Assembly: GCF_020184175.1 (NCBI RefSeq)
Contig: NC_065532.1
Coordinates: 21,638,001-21,702,000, forward strand
DNA length: 64,000 nucleotides
Source: Aphis gossypii
Lineage: Eukaryota > Arthropoda > Insecta > Hemiptera > Aphididae
Direction: 5' to 3'
In this document: piece by piece, positions 44,204-57,028 of the stretch
Numbering within the stretch: the first letter of the stretch is position 1
Layout of the letters: each line of letters opens with the position of its first letter
Translations under genes and position numbers: made by a program
The notes under the pieces: generated by a model
Told to the model about the DNA's origin: nothing
Databases searched by the model: none
Seen by the model: only the letters and a program-made list of their open reading frames with translations

Positions 44204-44929
44204 AGTCACAGAGCCAACCAAAATGCATTTGACGAAAAAAGGTGATGAAAAAAAGTGCAAAAAATTGTTCATCCGTGGACAGTTTCGATCCTTCGATTAT
44301 TGTTATTAGACTTGTAGGGCGCACCACTGCGCCCCACTTCACTCGTATACAGGCGGCAAAAAATTACCTATTTAAATGAATTATAGAAAAAACTAAAATT
44401 TCAAAATTCTATTACTCAAAAACTATTGATTTCCGCCAACTTTTTTTTGCACCATCGTTTTTAGAACGTCGATTTACATGAGTTTCGGCAAAAAAATTCG
44501 AAAAATTCGCGTGGGCGCTAAACTAGATTTATACCCTAAATTTAAGTACAAAATGAAATATACTATTATTATACTATACGTACTATGATTTATACTATAT
44601 TTTAATCAATTACACGATAAGTAGTACCTAATATAATCTGTAATCAATGACAATAATTGAAATAATAGGTAAAAACAAAATGTTTGATTTTCATGAGCAT
44701 AATTTAAATCCATAAACTTCAACAGTACAGGCTACTATATTCTAACTTATATAGGTTTAAATTTTAAAATAAGAGTTATTAGCAACTTTTCTCAAGCAAT
44801 CTATTGATATAACTTTTATCGTAAACAGTCCATTAGTTTTTGAGTAGGTATTTATATTTTTTTTTTGCTTTGGTTTTGTACAAAAGTACCATATTAATCA
44901 GTAGGTACAACACTGACATGCACGTTCGT

Positions 44930-45545
44930 TTTCAATAGATATCATGATCAAACCTCTTGGCATTTAAGCCTTAAGGTAGCTTTTTATTAACTTAAGCTCT
45001 AAAAACGATCTCTCAGCATTGACTACAGCTACTAGTAAAGTGAGAAATAAATAAAACGCTCTTAATAATTCTGAGAAGCTTTTCATTAGATGATTATTTT
45101 TAAAAACTAACAATTTAATCATATCAAAAACACTGAAAAATGATTCGAGTTCATATTTTAAAGGATCAAAAGCAAATAATGTTTTAAAAGATTCAATTTG
45201 ATTAATTAATTCTGCCGAATTAAAATCATCAAATTCGACAGCTAATTCCTTCGCTCTAATACTAATTTTATCCTTAGAAACTGATCTAAAGTTTAATACA
45301 CAACTGAATAGGTAAATTCTTTATTTCATTTAGGAGCTCAAATGGTCAAATCGTACTTGCAATTGTGTGACAACAATATATGGGTATAAAAATTGAGTTT
45401 CAAAATAGTGTTTTTCATTCAAAAGACGTTGATTCTGCAGACAAAGCTCATCGTGAAATTGTTGACTTTGATAAATTATTCTTTTACTCAAAAACTCTGG
45501 TATTTTATCAAAATGTTCTGCAAAAATTATACAGCAGTTCATTTT
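44930..45545 (-). pseudogene. hAT (ZMYM1-like) C-terminal fragment
   Basis: Minus-strand frames read IYQSQQFHDELCLQN, HYFETQFLYPYIVVTQLQVR, then after a stop and shift near 45,330 FRSVSKDKISIRAKELAVEF, ELINQIESFKTLFAFDPLKY, LVAVVNAERSFLELKLIKSY and, after another stop, MPRGLIMISIE. AERSFLELKLIKSYL is the dimerisation block of TTF/ZMYM1-type hAT transposases. No terminal repeats were found. This is an old relic. Confidence 0.65.
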
Positions 45546-45559
45546 TCTGATATTTTATA

Positions 45560-48500
45560 TATAAATATTAAATAAATGCATAATTCCAACCTATTGGCTA
45601 GTAGCTACTTTCATGTACCTAATCAAATTATACCAAGTTGAGATCTAGTTACTATAATAGTTTAAGTTAGATTATTTTTATTATAATATTATGCACTTCC
45701 ATAGCTAATTATGACGTAATGGTTTACCTACAGAAACGTACGGAAAGATAAAAACTAAGTATAATATTTTATGGGGTTTTTAATTTAATTGTAAATTGTA
45801 ATATTCATCATTTTCTAAGTTAAATCTTTGAAGGCCCTCATAAGCCTTAATCTATTTGTAATTTCACCACTGGTTTGGTAGTTTTTGAGCACTTATATAG
45901 ACGACACAGAAACATGAATTTAAATAAGTACATATATTAATCTATTGAACAAATTAAATGCTAATTTTAATAATTAATCCAAAGATTTATTTCTCAGTGG
46001 ATAATATAATGTTTTTTAACTCATTAAATGAGATCTAATAACATCAATGGTCATAAATTGAATCAGAAAATGCTAATAGTTTTGTTCTAACTAGTTGCAT
46101 AAACCTAACTTTTGAGTGCTACTGTATGATTTGTTTTTTTAAAATTATTTCCTTAACCTATGCTTTCACAGAAAAAAAAACCACAAGATTAATCAAACCA
46201 TTTCAATTATATCTACCAAGTTATGAACTGTATACATAATTTGTTCCAAACTAATAGTGTAGGTATTAATATGTTTGGCCCTAATTAATAGTATTAGCAA
46301 GCACGCTATAATTTTTTATGAATACTATTTTATAAAAAAAAAAGGTTTTATACAATTTATTAAGTATGGTATTTTGAATATTGAGCTATTAAATGATTTA
46401 ATTATATTAATAATTAATGTATATTTTATGTTTTTAATACCTATCAGTCTTATTATGGACGAATCAAAACTAATAATGTTGTTTATGCGGCCAACCAAGT
46501 TATCAACAACTACCTACTATATATATATTTCAAAACACACCCAAAACTACTATTGTTGATAAATTATAATGTAATTGTTCACGATTTCTTATTAATGTAT
46601 AATTACAAAGCTTTTTTTTTCTTTAAAACTAATTTGAGTTAAATATTACTATTTCTCAACAGTATGTATTTAAAATACGTCTAAAATCTCACTTTGATTA
46701 TTAATGTTCGTTATATAGGTACTTGTGCCTTCAAAATAATTGTTAAGAACTATTATATTATTTGAACATTAAAAATATAATGAAGTAGGTAGGTAATACA
46801 ATAATTGTATATGTGATTGAAAATTTAATATCAAATTCACACAATTACTTCACATCACGTAACTAAATAGGCGCAGGGATAGTCTAGATTTAAACCTATA
46901 TGGCTATCTATAGTTACTGCCCATTCGATTATTTAATTCTCAGCTCAATGAAAATCTAAACTATTACATTCAGTTCACATTGTGTTAAAATATGATGTTT
47001 GGCATTTATTAATGTATCAAAATATCGAAACTAAATTACATTTGTAATATATAATCAGTTATGTAATTTTAAAGTAAAGAACTTTAAAATGTTAATGGTT
47101 ACAAACAGTAGGTATAAAATTTTGAATAAAAGATACAAGTAGGTCAGCGGTACTCAAACTGTGGTAGAATGGAAAATTAAAAATAAATATTCAATTCTGA
47201 TCTCATTGAAAACTTGTTATTTAATTCATATCTTATGTTAAAAAAATAATGAATAAAATCAATTATATTGCAGTATTTTACTGCCTTATTATTCAAAATA
47301 AATGTATTTAACTAAAAAGTAAAGTATTTAGTTGTACAATTAGGATCGTTCTATTTATAGTCATTAGTGGTATACTGGTACATGACTGATTGATAATACA
47401 TCTAAAAAGTACAAAAAAAAAAAAATTGTTTGAGAACCGCTAACGTAGATATTTAAAGTTACATTTAAATAGGCAATAATTGGTAGATATTTTGAAATAT
47501 CAATATTAACTATTTGGGTTATATAAGGTAAGCATATTATGTTATTATATATGTGAATTTTTAATTTTTTGGGCATATTATAAAGTTCCTAGGGTCATTA
47601 AAATCCTAACCCTAGCCCCTAATAATAACAAATATGTAATATTTTATAAAAAATGACTTAATTTACATTAATGTTAGTACTTCTAGTTTCTAACTACTTA
47701 TAGCTCATTATAAAACATTGTCTTCATAAACTATTTATTTTTTAGTGTCATTATTTTGTTGAAGGAATAAAATTTAATAAAATTTAAAATAATAATATTT
47801 AGTAACTTATTTAGTAAATAGTTATTCATTTATAAAATATCTATCTTACATCTCGCATTCAGATAGATAACTTGAGTGTAATTTGGAACTAGTAATGACT
47901 TATTACTTAACAACTAATTTACTTATGAACACCTAACCTAACACTATAAACAATTGTTTTAAGAAGAGTGGAAAATATATAGGGTTTAATTCATTAAGAA
48001 GATTTTAAAATTATTTAAAAATAATTATAGCAAATTAAATTGTATGCATTAGATAGATTTATCACATGTATTCAATCAATTTTATTCTACTAGTAGATGA
48101 AGGTGATTAAACAATAAAATATTTGTTGTAAATTAGTAAATTAAATATATTAAAACATCACAATATAACATTATTATACATAGGTACTGAAATATTTAAA
48201 ACAAAAAAAAAAATTAAATTATTCATTTGACAGTTACAAAACTACACGAGAATAAAACAATATGATGTACTTAATTATAGATTTATTATACATTTATATT
48301 GAACTTAACATTTACATACAAATAAGAAACATATTCACGTTGTTAAGATACAAAATATTATATTCTTTGATATACAATACACATAAATCTGTACCCACTA
48401 CATTCATGCATTCTAGTATTTATCATCAATATATTGTCAAATAATACAATTGTAACTGTAAACAAAGTATTGGGAAGTATTAATCTCTAGCTGGTTACCA

Positions 48501-48781
48501 ATACGCGATTCAAATTAAGAGTTCCAGCCAAAATAATTTACAAAATGGTGGTTCAAATAAAATGGGTTTTATAAAGTGGTTATTAATAGAATCATGACTT
48601 TTTATGAATGACTAAATAGTAAACATTTATTGTATATTGAAATTAATAAATCTATTGTTATTATTTGTTTTGTTGAGATGACAATTTATAATTTTTAAAT
48701 ATTTCTCTCATTGTTTTTAAAAATAAAATGGATTAGCAAAAGGCATTTTTAAGCATTAATGAAATGTTTAATTATCTTCAG
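45560..48781. other. 3.2-kb A+T-rich interval without a supported gene
   Basis: Very A+T-rich with scattered GTAGGTAC-type words. The longest frames are low-complexity and methionine/isoleucine-rich without motifs (for example 46,275-46,559). It looks like ordinary intergenic or old repeat DNA. Nothing further could be supported. Confidence 0.5.
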
Positions 48782-50365
48782 TGTACTCCAGGAGCAAGAT
48801 GTGTTTTAGAAGGGGAGGAAGTTTTAAATGCAGGTTTCTGTATTGCTTAGACTTTCAACTTAAATAATAATACATTCATAATTTAACAATTATTGTTAAT
48901 TATACAATATTTTGTCATGTAGGTTATATAATATTGTCTGGAATAAAAAGTATAATAGAAAGTAAGATATGTTTATATGCATTATGTTTACAAACTAGTG
49001 CATTAACTAGTCATCCTCATGAAATAAATGGTTCAATTGAAATAGATAAACTAAAAAATGATATTAATTACAAAATAAAGTTGGTTGAATTTCTTTGTTC
49101 GTGTAAGGCTGGAGCAAGCGGCCGTTGTAAGCATGTATCAGCAATTCTTATTCAATGCACAAGGTATAAATTAAGCACATAATACAACTAATGATATTTA
49201 ATTTAGAAATGTTAATAAAAATAGGTATTATATTATTTTTATTATAAACATTATTATTAACTAGTATGTATCTTTGTTATATACCTACATGTTAAAATAT
49301 AGTTTATATTCAACTTTTTTACAATACACACCTAAATATTTACTTTATTAGAGAAAATATATTGGAATTTGAGAAAATATCATCTACAGATATAAAATGT
49401 GTTTGGTCTGCTAGAAAAGAAACGTCAGTACAAAATTACAAACCTAAGCCTTTAATAGATACAAAGACTTAAATATGCCATCAACAGTATCTGAAATAGA
49501 TATTTTAAAAATTTCAATAGAAACAAATCCAAACAGTGCTTTAGCAAAACATAGGTATACAATAAAACTAAATGTAGTTGTGTTATGTAATTTTTTAAAA
49601 TTCATATTTTAATTTTATAAGAGTATAATAATTTATATTTTTTTAAATTTAAATGTATTAATATTTAATATTTGTATAGCATTGGTAGAAGAATGTTAGT
49701 TGATGGTTTAAATATTGGTGATGACAATGATGATGTCAAATTAGAAAAATATATTGCAAATTGTATTTTAAACAAATCAGTTCAGTCAGTAGTTTTACTT
49801 CAGCTATGTTCTTACACAGAAAATGCAAACAAAATAAAATCTTGTTGTAGAAATACATATAATTTATTATTTGATTGTGATATTGAGGAAGTTTATTTTA
49901 AATCTAAAATAAATAGAAGTAATTGGAATGAAGAAAGAAAATATAGAATAACTGCCCAGACAGCAATGTTATGTTCATACAAAATTGTAGGAATGTTATT
50001 AATAGAATAATTACCTTGTGAGAAAGTTCTATTTTAATTTCCATATAAGTATTTAACGTTTCTATAATCTTCTGACATAATTATTTGGCCACAAAAATAA
50101 GGTTCGCTTAATATTATTTTTAAAAAGTTTTCATAACATTTATAATTTATCATTCTCATAATATTTTTTAAAATGAATTCTGATAACGTTAGTCTATAAC
50201 ATTCACATTAAGTTATGTCAAGAGATTCTTATAATCTTATAATTTTATTAAATCAAGAACGTTTTACTATTGTCCTTTTTTAAAGACAAATCAAATGTTC
50301 ACATTTTATTGAAAAAACTGTTGTAGGTTTATTAAAGTAATAACATTTATTTATTAAACAACAAT

Positions 50366-53158
50366 TTAAGAACAGTTATTTGATGTCTTATTATTTTTCT
50401 CTTCTTTATCTTTGATTCTGAATTTGGAATGATCCAACCAAACTCGTAGCGGGGCATCAATTCTTTGATCTGGAACTTTTGCATATTGTATGTTCATTCT
50501 CACAGCATCTTAAACAAATAATTAATTATACATTATTTACCAGAAAATACTAATAAATGTAAGAGAATCTAACATTCATCAGGAAAGAACAGTTTTTGAG
50601 TTAATGCATATTTAATTAATAATTAATATGGTGATTTACTTTGTTGAACATACTTATTGAATACTATTGATAAACTTAATTAAATAACAATAATATCAAA
50701 TGGTAAATTTGATATAAATTTGTATTTAGAAAAATAAAATTATGAAACATTTGTTTTAATGGTAAACATCTTTTAACTTAAGTATAAGAAATATTCTTAA
50801 TGGTTGTCTCTTAAAAAAATTATATTTATGGCATTGCACTTATTAAATTCGTGACGTTTATTTTAATTTTATTAATTACGTAGGGATATGATACAAATTA
50901 AGGTATGTAAGGAAAGGAGAGTTGTAACTATAATACAAGTACAGATGTATAATATCCTTACCTATGAGTACACGATAAATGTTCAGATTTTTAAATGTCT
51001 TATTATGTTTGAATCCTGTTAAAGAGTAGCTTAAAAGCAATTTATCATCACACAAACGAGAAATTATTCTCCTCACACTTGTGTTTAGATTGTTATTATC
51101 TATTAATAAGGATAACTTGCATACCTAAAATAAGTAAATTAAATATTAAAAAATTTAAGTTAATATGTGAATATACAAGTCAGCCATAGAAGTAATGGAT
51201 AAATTATATATATAAATAATAATAATAAAATAAGTTTTACCAATTCATTTTTAAATGGATATCATCTATCTTTTTTTCAATATCCATAAGTTGGTCTTCA
51301 GTAGTTATAGGAAAAGTATTCATATCTAAACAACTTAGTTTTGGATTAGCTGTTGATACATAATTATTTTCATTTGATTTAGATATGAGAGCTTGAATCT
51401 TTTCATTTGTGTCTTTAACAATATGCATCATAGCACTTATATCGTACTTAAAATGTGTTAAAGAAGTAAATACAAATTTTTGAAAATCTAAAAATAAAAA
51501 CAAAGTAATACATGAATCATACAATAATATATAATTGGTTAGATTATTTTTAGAGATGTTTTTTTCTAATATAGTGACTACCACATAATACATTACATCC
51601 ATACAAGAATAATGTATTGCTGTTATTGTGTTATGCCAATTGTACAAAAATAATTATCATCTATATCTTATATAATATAATATATTTATGTCTTTATTTA
51701 AGTTTATAGTAAGATATAATTAATTTATAAGCAATATAATAATAAGCATATTATATTTATTTATTTTAATTTTACTTTACCATGAGAAGTCATGAACGAA
51801 TTATTATCATTAACATTAAATGACGGATTTGTTGACTTCGACGAACTTACATCTGAAGTTACCATGAGAAGTCATGAACGCATTATTATCATTAACATTA
51901 AATGACGGATTTGTTGACTTTGACGAACTTACATCTGAAGTTGATTCTATAACAAAAATAGTACAGTATATTATTTTTATTATTTTTGCTTTACTATAAT
52001 AATACATTAAATTTTAAGTATAATAATACTCACCTTTATTCAAAATTTTACTACTTTCTTCTAAAACTAAGGTTCTTGTCACATTTGCCAATTGTACTCT
52101 CTCATTAGTTTCATTATCAACACTAGAAATATTCCATTTTCTTCCAGGTGAATTAAACAGACTTTTATTATTAAGTTCAAATTCAGTTTGTTTTTTTTCA
52201 TTCAATGCATCAACTTTCCAGATCTGTGTGTTAGGTGAAAATAATACAGCATTTGTTTCGGGTTGAATAATACTTCTTTTTGAAGATGAATCATCATCGC
52301 TAACTTTAAAATATATGCATAACAAATTATTAAAATTGCATTTTATTATGAAAACATATAATTTAGATTTTTATAATTTTAGTTATAACTATTTCAAGTA
52401 CTGTTAATTATACCTTTATAGTTTAAGCAATTAATTTCCCAGTTTGGGTCATTATCTGAATCATCCTGGACATCACTTATTGACCCATCGTGATCTTTAA
52501 CAGCCAATGATTCAAGATAAGTATTTTCTTGGTCTACTTCTAAAAGTCTATCACCATTTTTACTTGAAAATATTGCACTATTATTTGATTGAATCATTGT
52601 AGAATCTGAAACAACAATAATTGTTACTAAATATTTTATTTAATACAACATTATAATAGATGTAGAATATTAAAACAGATTGCATTCAAATGAAAATTGA
52701 ATAAAAAACAAATCTGTAAGTATTTTAAAAACTAACTTCTAGAACAGACATCTTTGTATAGAGGAGGGGCATTATTTTTAGTGTTTTTTAATCCACCAGA
52801 GCTTAATTTTTTATTTTTTATTATGACTTCATCTTCTGTAGATAAATCAGAATTAAAAGCTGCCCTTGGTAGTTTGGCTTGGGCTTCAGCTAATGTTGCT
52901 ATAATACAAATCAAGTTAGTTAAAAATAATATCATACATTTTATGTATTTTACAATAGTTACCATAGTTTTTAGTTCCTAATATGCGTGCTGGATAGTAT
53001 GTAAAATCCATCTTATTTGGCTTACATCGGTTTTTAATTAATATTTTTACATTTTTTGTTGATTTTGGCCAAGCACAAAATCCTTTTTTGACCCAATTAT
53101 CAGGCACTGCTTCTATACTATTGTCTTTATAGAATAGAACGACTTCCCATCGAGCCAT
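50366..53158 (-). CDS. DUF4806-domain gene, eight exons, nested on opposite strand
   Basis: Exons: 53,158-52,963; 52,889-52,737; 52,605-52,414; 52,303-52,034; 51,946-51,863; 51,487-51,241; 51,124-50,962; 50,508-50,366. The N-terminal module is MARWEVVLFYKDNSIEAVPD and GFCAWPKS, with acidic low-complexity middle exons. DUF4806 begins at FPITTEDQLMDIEKKIDD and continues NTSVRRIISRLCDDKLLL and FKNLNIYRVLI, and the last exon has DAVRMNIQYAKVPDQRI. All junctions keep phase except exon 6 to 7, where GT-AG splicing is one base out. There is no nonsense codon. It lies within the long interval of the YqaJ gene. Function is unknown, and a tandem exon duplication affects exon 5. Confidence 0.75.
51777..51940 (-). 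repeat. 82-bp tandem duplication spanning an exon and its donor
   Basis: Units 51,777-51,858 and 51,859-51,940 differ at two bases. Each contains most of exon 5 of the DUF4806 gene and a CATG|GTAA donor. Because 82 is not a multiple of three, using the distal donor would shift the frame and reach a stop. The proximal donor keeps the frame. Confidence 0.9.
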
Positions 53159-54588
53159 CTATAAATCAAAAATTAACTAAGAGATGAAATGGAAGAACAA
53201 TAAATTATTGTATTAATTAATGTTTAAATATTAAAAATGACTAAAATGCTGTTTGTTTTCTCACCCTAGCCCTCGTGCAATTTTAGAAAAAATGCATTTA
53301 CATAGAATCATTTCTTTTTGTTTTTGAGTTATCTTAAGATTAAAATCACCTATTAAAAAATGTATAGAGGATAATATGTTTAAGGGTATTACATATTATA
53401 TAGGTATTGATTTTATGTTATTATTATTATTATTTGGCTCAAAATAAAAAAAAAAATTGTAAATATGTAGGTAATTGATGTTTAAATTGTATTGAGAAAA
53501 TATTTAGACAAATCTATACATATATATCATACCCTCAAAAATATTATTGTCTACCTATCATTTTTAACCTCGTTTTTAACTGATTTTATTATAAAATATT
53601 TAATAAATAATAAACTTAAAACTCATAACATTTAATTTTAATGGTCTGATAATGAACCTAATTATTTTTATTTTTTTTAATAGTAAGATATAATTTGGAA
53701 ACAAAATATAATATTATTAGGAAATTTGATGATAAAATGCCTAGGTATTTATTTGATAAAAACATGATTAAAACATTAAAGGCATGTAAATAATAACTTA
53801 TGAAAATAAATAGATTCCTTTTATACTAAATTAATTAATTCTTTTTCCATATTATGTAATATTTTCTGTCAAAATTATTATCATTAAGTTATTGTTATAA
53901 TATACCTATAATATTATATATTTATATGTGCATTATATTATCAAAAATAATATACCTACCTTAATTAATTAACAATTAAATAAATTATTATTAACAATTA
54001 AACTAATATTTAAGTGTATAGGTACCTAATTTAAGTTATCTAATTAATTATAACAAAATAGCCCGCAAAATAGATATTAGTGTATTGTATATTTAGTACT
54101 TACATTATAAGCAACAGACGTAAAAAATAAGACTATATTATTTTCCATACAAATGTATAATAATATAGTCAGTCATATTTACTGTATAGACATATATTGT
54201 TATTATTACAATAATTATTGTATTAGTTGTATTTGCTAAATATTTATAGTACTTTTTACTTACCAAGTTTGCTTTTTTTTAAATTGTAGCTAATGTTTGT
54301 AAGACTTAAACACAAAATTAAAAACACTGAATTACCGATAACAATGGATGGCGATTGAAAAATTACTTAAGACGGTGTATAATGTAACCAACGTATAATG
54401 TACTACGATCTACGAGTTACGACTATAAAAAAAAAATAATACCGACAGTCCGACAATAAGTAATAACGTACTCGGCTACTCCGGGATGCCGTAGCCTCGT
54501 GGCCGAAAATCGAAATAATATGACGATTACCATTTACCAATGATAATATCATGATAGTACTTATTATATAATAATATAATATATATAG
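53159..54588. other. A+T-rich interval upstream of the DUF4806 gene
   Basis: 1.4 kb without a supported frame, containing the putative promoter side of the minus-strand DUF4806 gene and ending at the target duplication of the intact hAT. Confidence 0.4.
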
Positions 54589-54596
54589 GTAATCAG

Positions 54597-57020
54597 TAGG
54601 GCTCGGATGTTGTTGCATTTGCAACTTTTTTTCTATTGTTCGGATTCGTTGCTAAGTAGGATATAAATTTGTTTCAAGCAAGTATCAATTAAGATCTAAA
54701 AATTTTAAGTGCAACTTTTTGCAATTTTTGATCTTTTTTCAATTTGATTGCAATTTTGTTGATTGTCGTCATTTTCAATACAATTTTATGTATTTTTTTC
54801 TGTTTTCACTTTTTTTGATAGAATAGGTATATAAAAATGATATATGGTTATTTCGGGCTTTGTTGGTTGTGACTTGTGATGGCTTGTTTCATGTTTGACC
54901 GTCGTCGTCGGCGATAAATGGAAAAACCACTCGATTAGTAGATGCGCGGTCATTACGCTATATATGACTACGGAAAGTATATTTTAGGCTTGCAGACTGC
55001 AGTCAAAACAAGATAAGAATAACAATACAATAATAAAATGTTGAGAGAAATGCATATTTCAATTTATATAATACATACTCGTAGATAATAATCTGATTCA
55101 GTATCGCACTGTATTTCGTTAATACGACTCCAAACTATTTCGTATTTTTTTTCTGTCTTGTTCGTTAAAATGCCGAAAAGTAAGCCATCGATGAATACCG
55201 TGTTAAAAAAATATGTGACTGAGTTTGGGGAAAATATATTTTCGAGTGACGGTTCAGTTTTATTTTGTAAATTATGTGAAACTAGAGTATCTGCTGAGAG
55301 AAGATACATAGTTACACAACATTTAAAAACCGATAAACACACACGTTCCATAAATCGTCATCAAAACTCAACAACCTCAAAAATACAGCAACAAGTAACG
55401 TTATACTCAAAAAAATGTACATTTTCGAAAGATCTTTGTAAGGCATTGTTATCTGCAAATATTCCTTTAAATAAAGTCAACAACAAGGATTTCCGTTTGT
55501 TTATGGAAAAATATACTAACAAAGAAATTCCCGAAGAAAGCACTTTACGTAAAAATTACGTGAATGATATTTATGTAGAAACTTTGAACAAAATCAGATA
55601 TAATATTGCTGGACACAAAATATGGGTTTCAGTGGATGAAACAACTGACGTTCAAGGTAGATACATAGCCAATGTCATTATAGGGACATTGGAAGTCGAC
55701 AAACCGGGGCAAGTTTATCTTATAAACTCAGAAGTGCTCGAAAAGACAAATTATTCGACAATTACAAAAGTCTTTGACCAATCGATGTTTCTTCTTTGGC
55801 CTGATGGTATACGCCATGATGATGTACTGTTATTCCTTAGTGATGCGGCGCCGTACATGGTCAAAGCCGGAAAAGCAATTGGCGTGCTTTATTCTAAGAT
55901 GGTCCATGTTACATGCCTAGCACATGGGGTACATAGAGTTGCTGAAGAAATAAGAGGACAATTCACCAAAGTTGACAAATTAATTTCTAAGGTAAAACAA
56001 ATATTTTTGAAATGCCCGGCTCGTGTATTATTTTTTAAAAATAAAGCCCCGAATATACCATTACCTCCTGAGCCTATTATTACTCGTTGGGGTACGTGGT
56101 TAAGAGCTGCCTCGTATTACTGTACCTATTTTCAAGAAATAAAAAACATCGTAACAGAGCTCAATCCAGACGACGCTATTTCAATTAAAGAAGCTCAAAA
56201 AATATTGGATGATCCGTCGTTGGAAACAAATTTAGTCTATATTCATACAAACTTTGGATATTTACCTGACACAATACAAAAATTGGAAAATCAAGGACTT
56301 CCATTAGCGACCAGCATTGAAATAGTCAGAAATGTTAGTGACAAATTAAATTCAGTATCAGGAAACACAGGCAAGTTAATTAATGAAAAGTTTAGAAACG
56401 TACTGGCAAAAAATAAGGGTTTTGAATTTATTCAACAAATATCCAATATATTGATCGACGAAACAACTGTAATAGATGGATTGCCAGAAGAATTATCCAT
56501 TCAAGACTTTATTTATTTTAAATACGCACCAATAACCTCGGTCGACGTCGAGCGCAGTTTCTCCATCTACAAGAATTTGTTGTCTTCTAATAGAAGGTCT
56601 TTCGAGTTTGAGAACCTGAAGAAGTCATTTATAGTACAGTGCAATAATTTTTAAGGTAAATACATTTTTTTTTAAAAAAAACAAAAGAAAAATAGTTGAA
56701 ATAAAAAGTTTTAAATTTTGATAAAATTATTTATAGGTTCCTGAAAAAATAAGAAGACTGGCCAAACAACTAGATTTTTAATGATGAGAATTTAACTTTG
56801 TATTTTTTTTTATAATCAACTTGTTTAAAAATTATTTAATAAAATTACATTATATATTACTTAATAAATTACTTATATAATTATTTCTTAATAATTTTTT
56901 TTAATAGTTTTGATAAAAAAAATTTTTTATTGCAATTTTTAAGTGCAATTTTGGGTTTTTTTCATAGCAATAATGCAATCAATTTTATAACATTTTTAGT
57001 GCAACAACATCCGAGCCCTA
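54597..57020 (+). mobile_element. Intact hAT element, 2424 bp
   Basis: A 21-bp perfect inverted repeat starts TAGGGCTCGGATGTTGTTG at 54,597 and mirrors at 57,020. The 8-bp duplication GTAATCAG flanks it on both sides (54,589-54,596 and 57,021-57,028). Subterminal TGCAA words recur at both ends, likely transposase-binding sites. One uninterrupted transposase gene fills it. Confidence 0.96.
55170..56654 (+). CDS. hAT transposase, full-length and uninterrupted
   Basis: A frame of 494 codons from ATG 55,170 (MPKSKPSMNTVLKKYVTEFG); the in-frame TTG upstream is less likely. N-terminal BED-like finger: FCKLCETRVSAERRYIVTQH then KTDKH. RNase H-like core: IWVSVDETTDVQGRYIANV (first D), LLFLSDAAPYMVKAGKAIG (second D), VTCLAHGVHRVAEEIRG (C-x2-H) and ITRWGTWLRAASYY. 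C-terminal dimerisation region: DFIYFKYAPITSVDVERSFS and IYKNLLSSNRRSFEFENLKK. The length and all landmarks fit CGGBP1-like hAT transposases of aphids. With perfect ends, target duplication and an open frame, this is the best candidate in the window for a recently mobile, possibly active element. Confidence 0.92.
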   Translation: MPKSKPSMNTVLKKYVTEFGENIFSSDGSVLFCKLCETRVSAERRYIVTQHLKTDKHTRSINRHQNSTTSKIQQQVTLYSKKCTFSKDLCKALLSANIPLNKVNNKDFRLFMEKYTNKEIPEESTLRKNYVNDIYVETLNKIRYNIAGHKIWVSVDETTDVQGRYIANVIIGTLEVDKPGQVYLINSEVLEKTNYSTITKVFDQSMFLLWPDGIRHDDVLLFLSDAAPYMVKAGKAIGVLYSKMVHVTCLAHGVHRVAEEIRGQFTKVDKLISKVKQIFLKCPARVLFFKNKAPNIPLPPEPIITRWGTWLRAASYYCTYFQEIKNIVTELNPDDAISIKEAQKILDDPSLETNLVYIHTNFGYLPDTIQKLENQGLPLATSIEIVRNVSDKLNSVSGNTGKLINEKFRNVLAKNKGFEFIQQISNILIDETTVIDGLPEELSIQDFIYFKYAPITSVDVERSFSIYKNLLSSNRRSFEFENLKKSFIVQCNNF

Positions 57021-57028
57021 GTAATCAG

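Larger units (their letters stand above)
41720..44525 (-). mobile_element. Merlin (IS1016/IS1595-like) element with long inverted ends
   Basis: TAGTTTAGCACCCACACGAA at the left and TTCGCGTGGGCGCTAAACTA at the right begin imperfect inverted repeats of about 450 bp. These include GGCAAAAAATTACCTATTT, CAAATGCATTTTGGTTGGCT and an AATCGAGAGATAT-rich block. The right arm contains an extra 143-bp tandem unit (start points 43,918 and 44,061), and part of the left arm is duplicated near 42,220-42,300. It encodes an ISXO2-like transposase on the minus strand. No clean target duplication was seen at the ends. Confidence 0.8.

Noticed and set aside
43710..44342. 210-codon minus-strand frame in the Merlin right arm
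   Set aside because: It is internally repetitive because the DNA holds 143-bp tandem units within the inverted arm. No transposase similarity, and it lies outside the exon structure.
46275..46559. 94-codon plus-strand frame in the 45.6-48.8 kb interval
   Set aside because: The translation is I/L/N/Y-rich low complexity typical of A+T-rich DNA. No domain, splice or conservation evidence.
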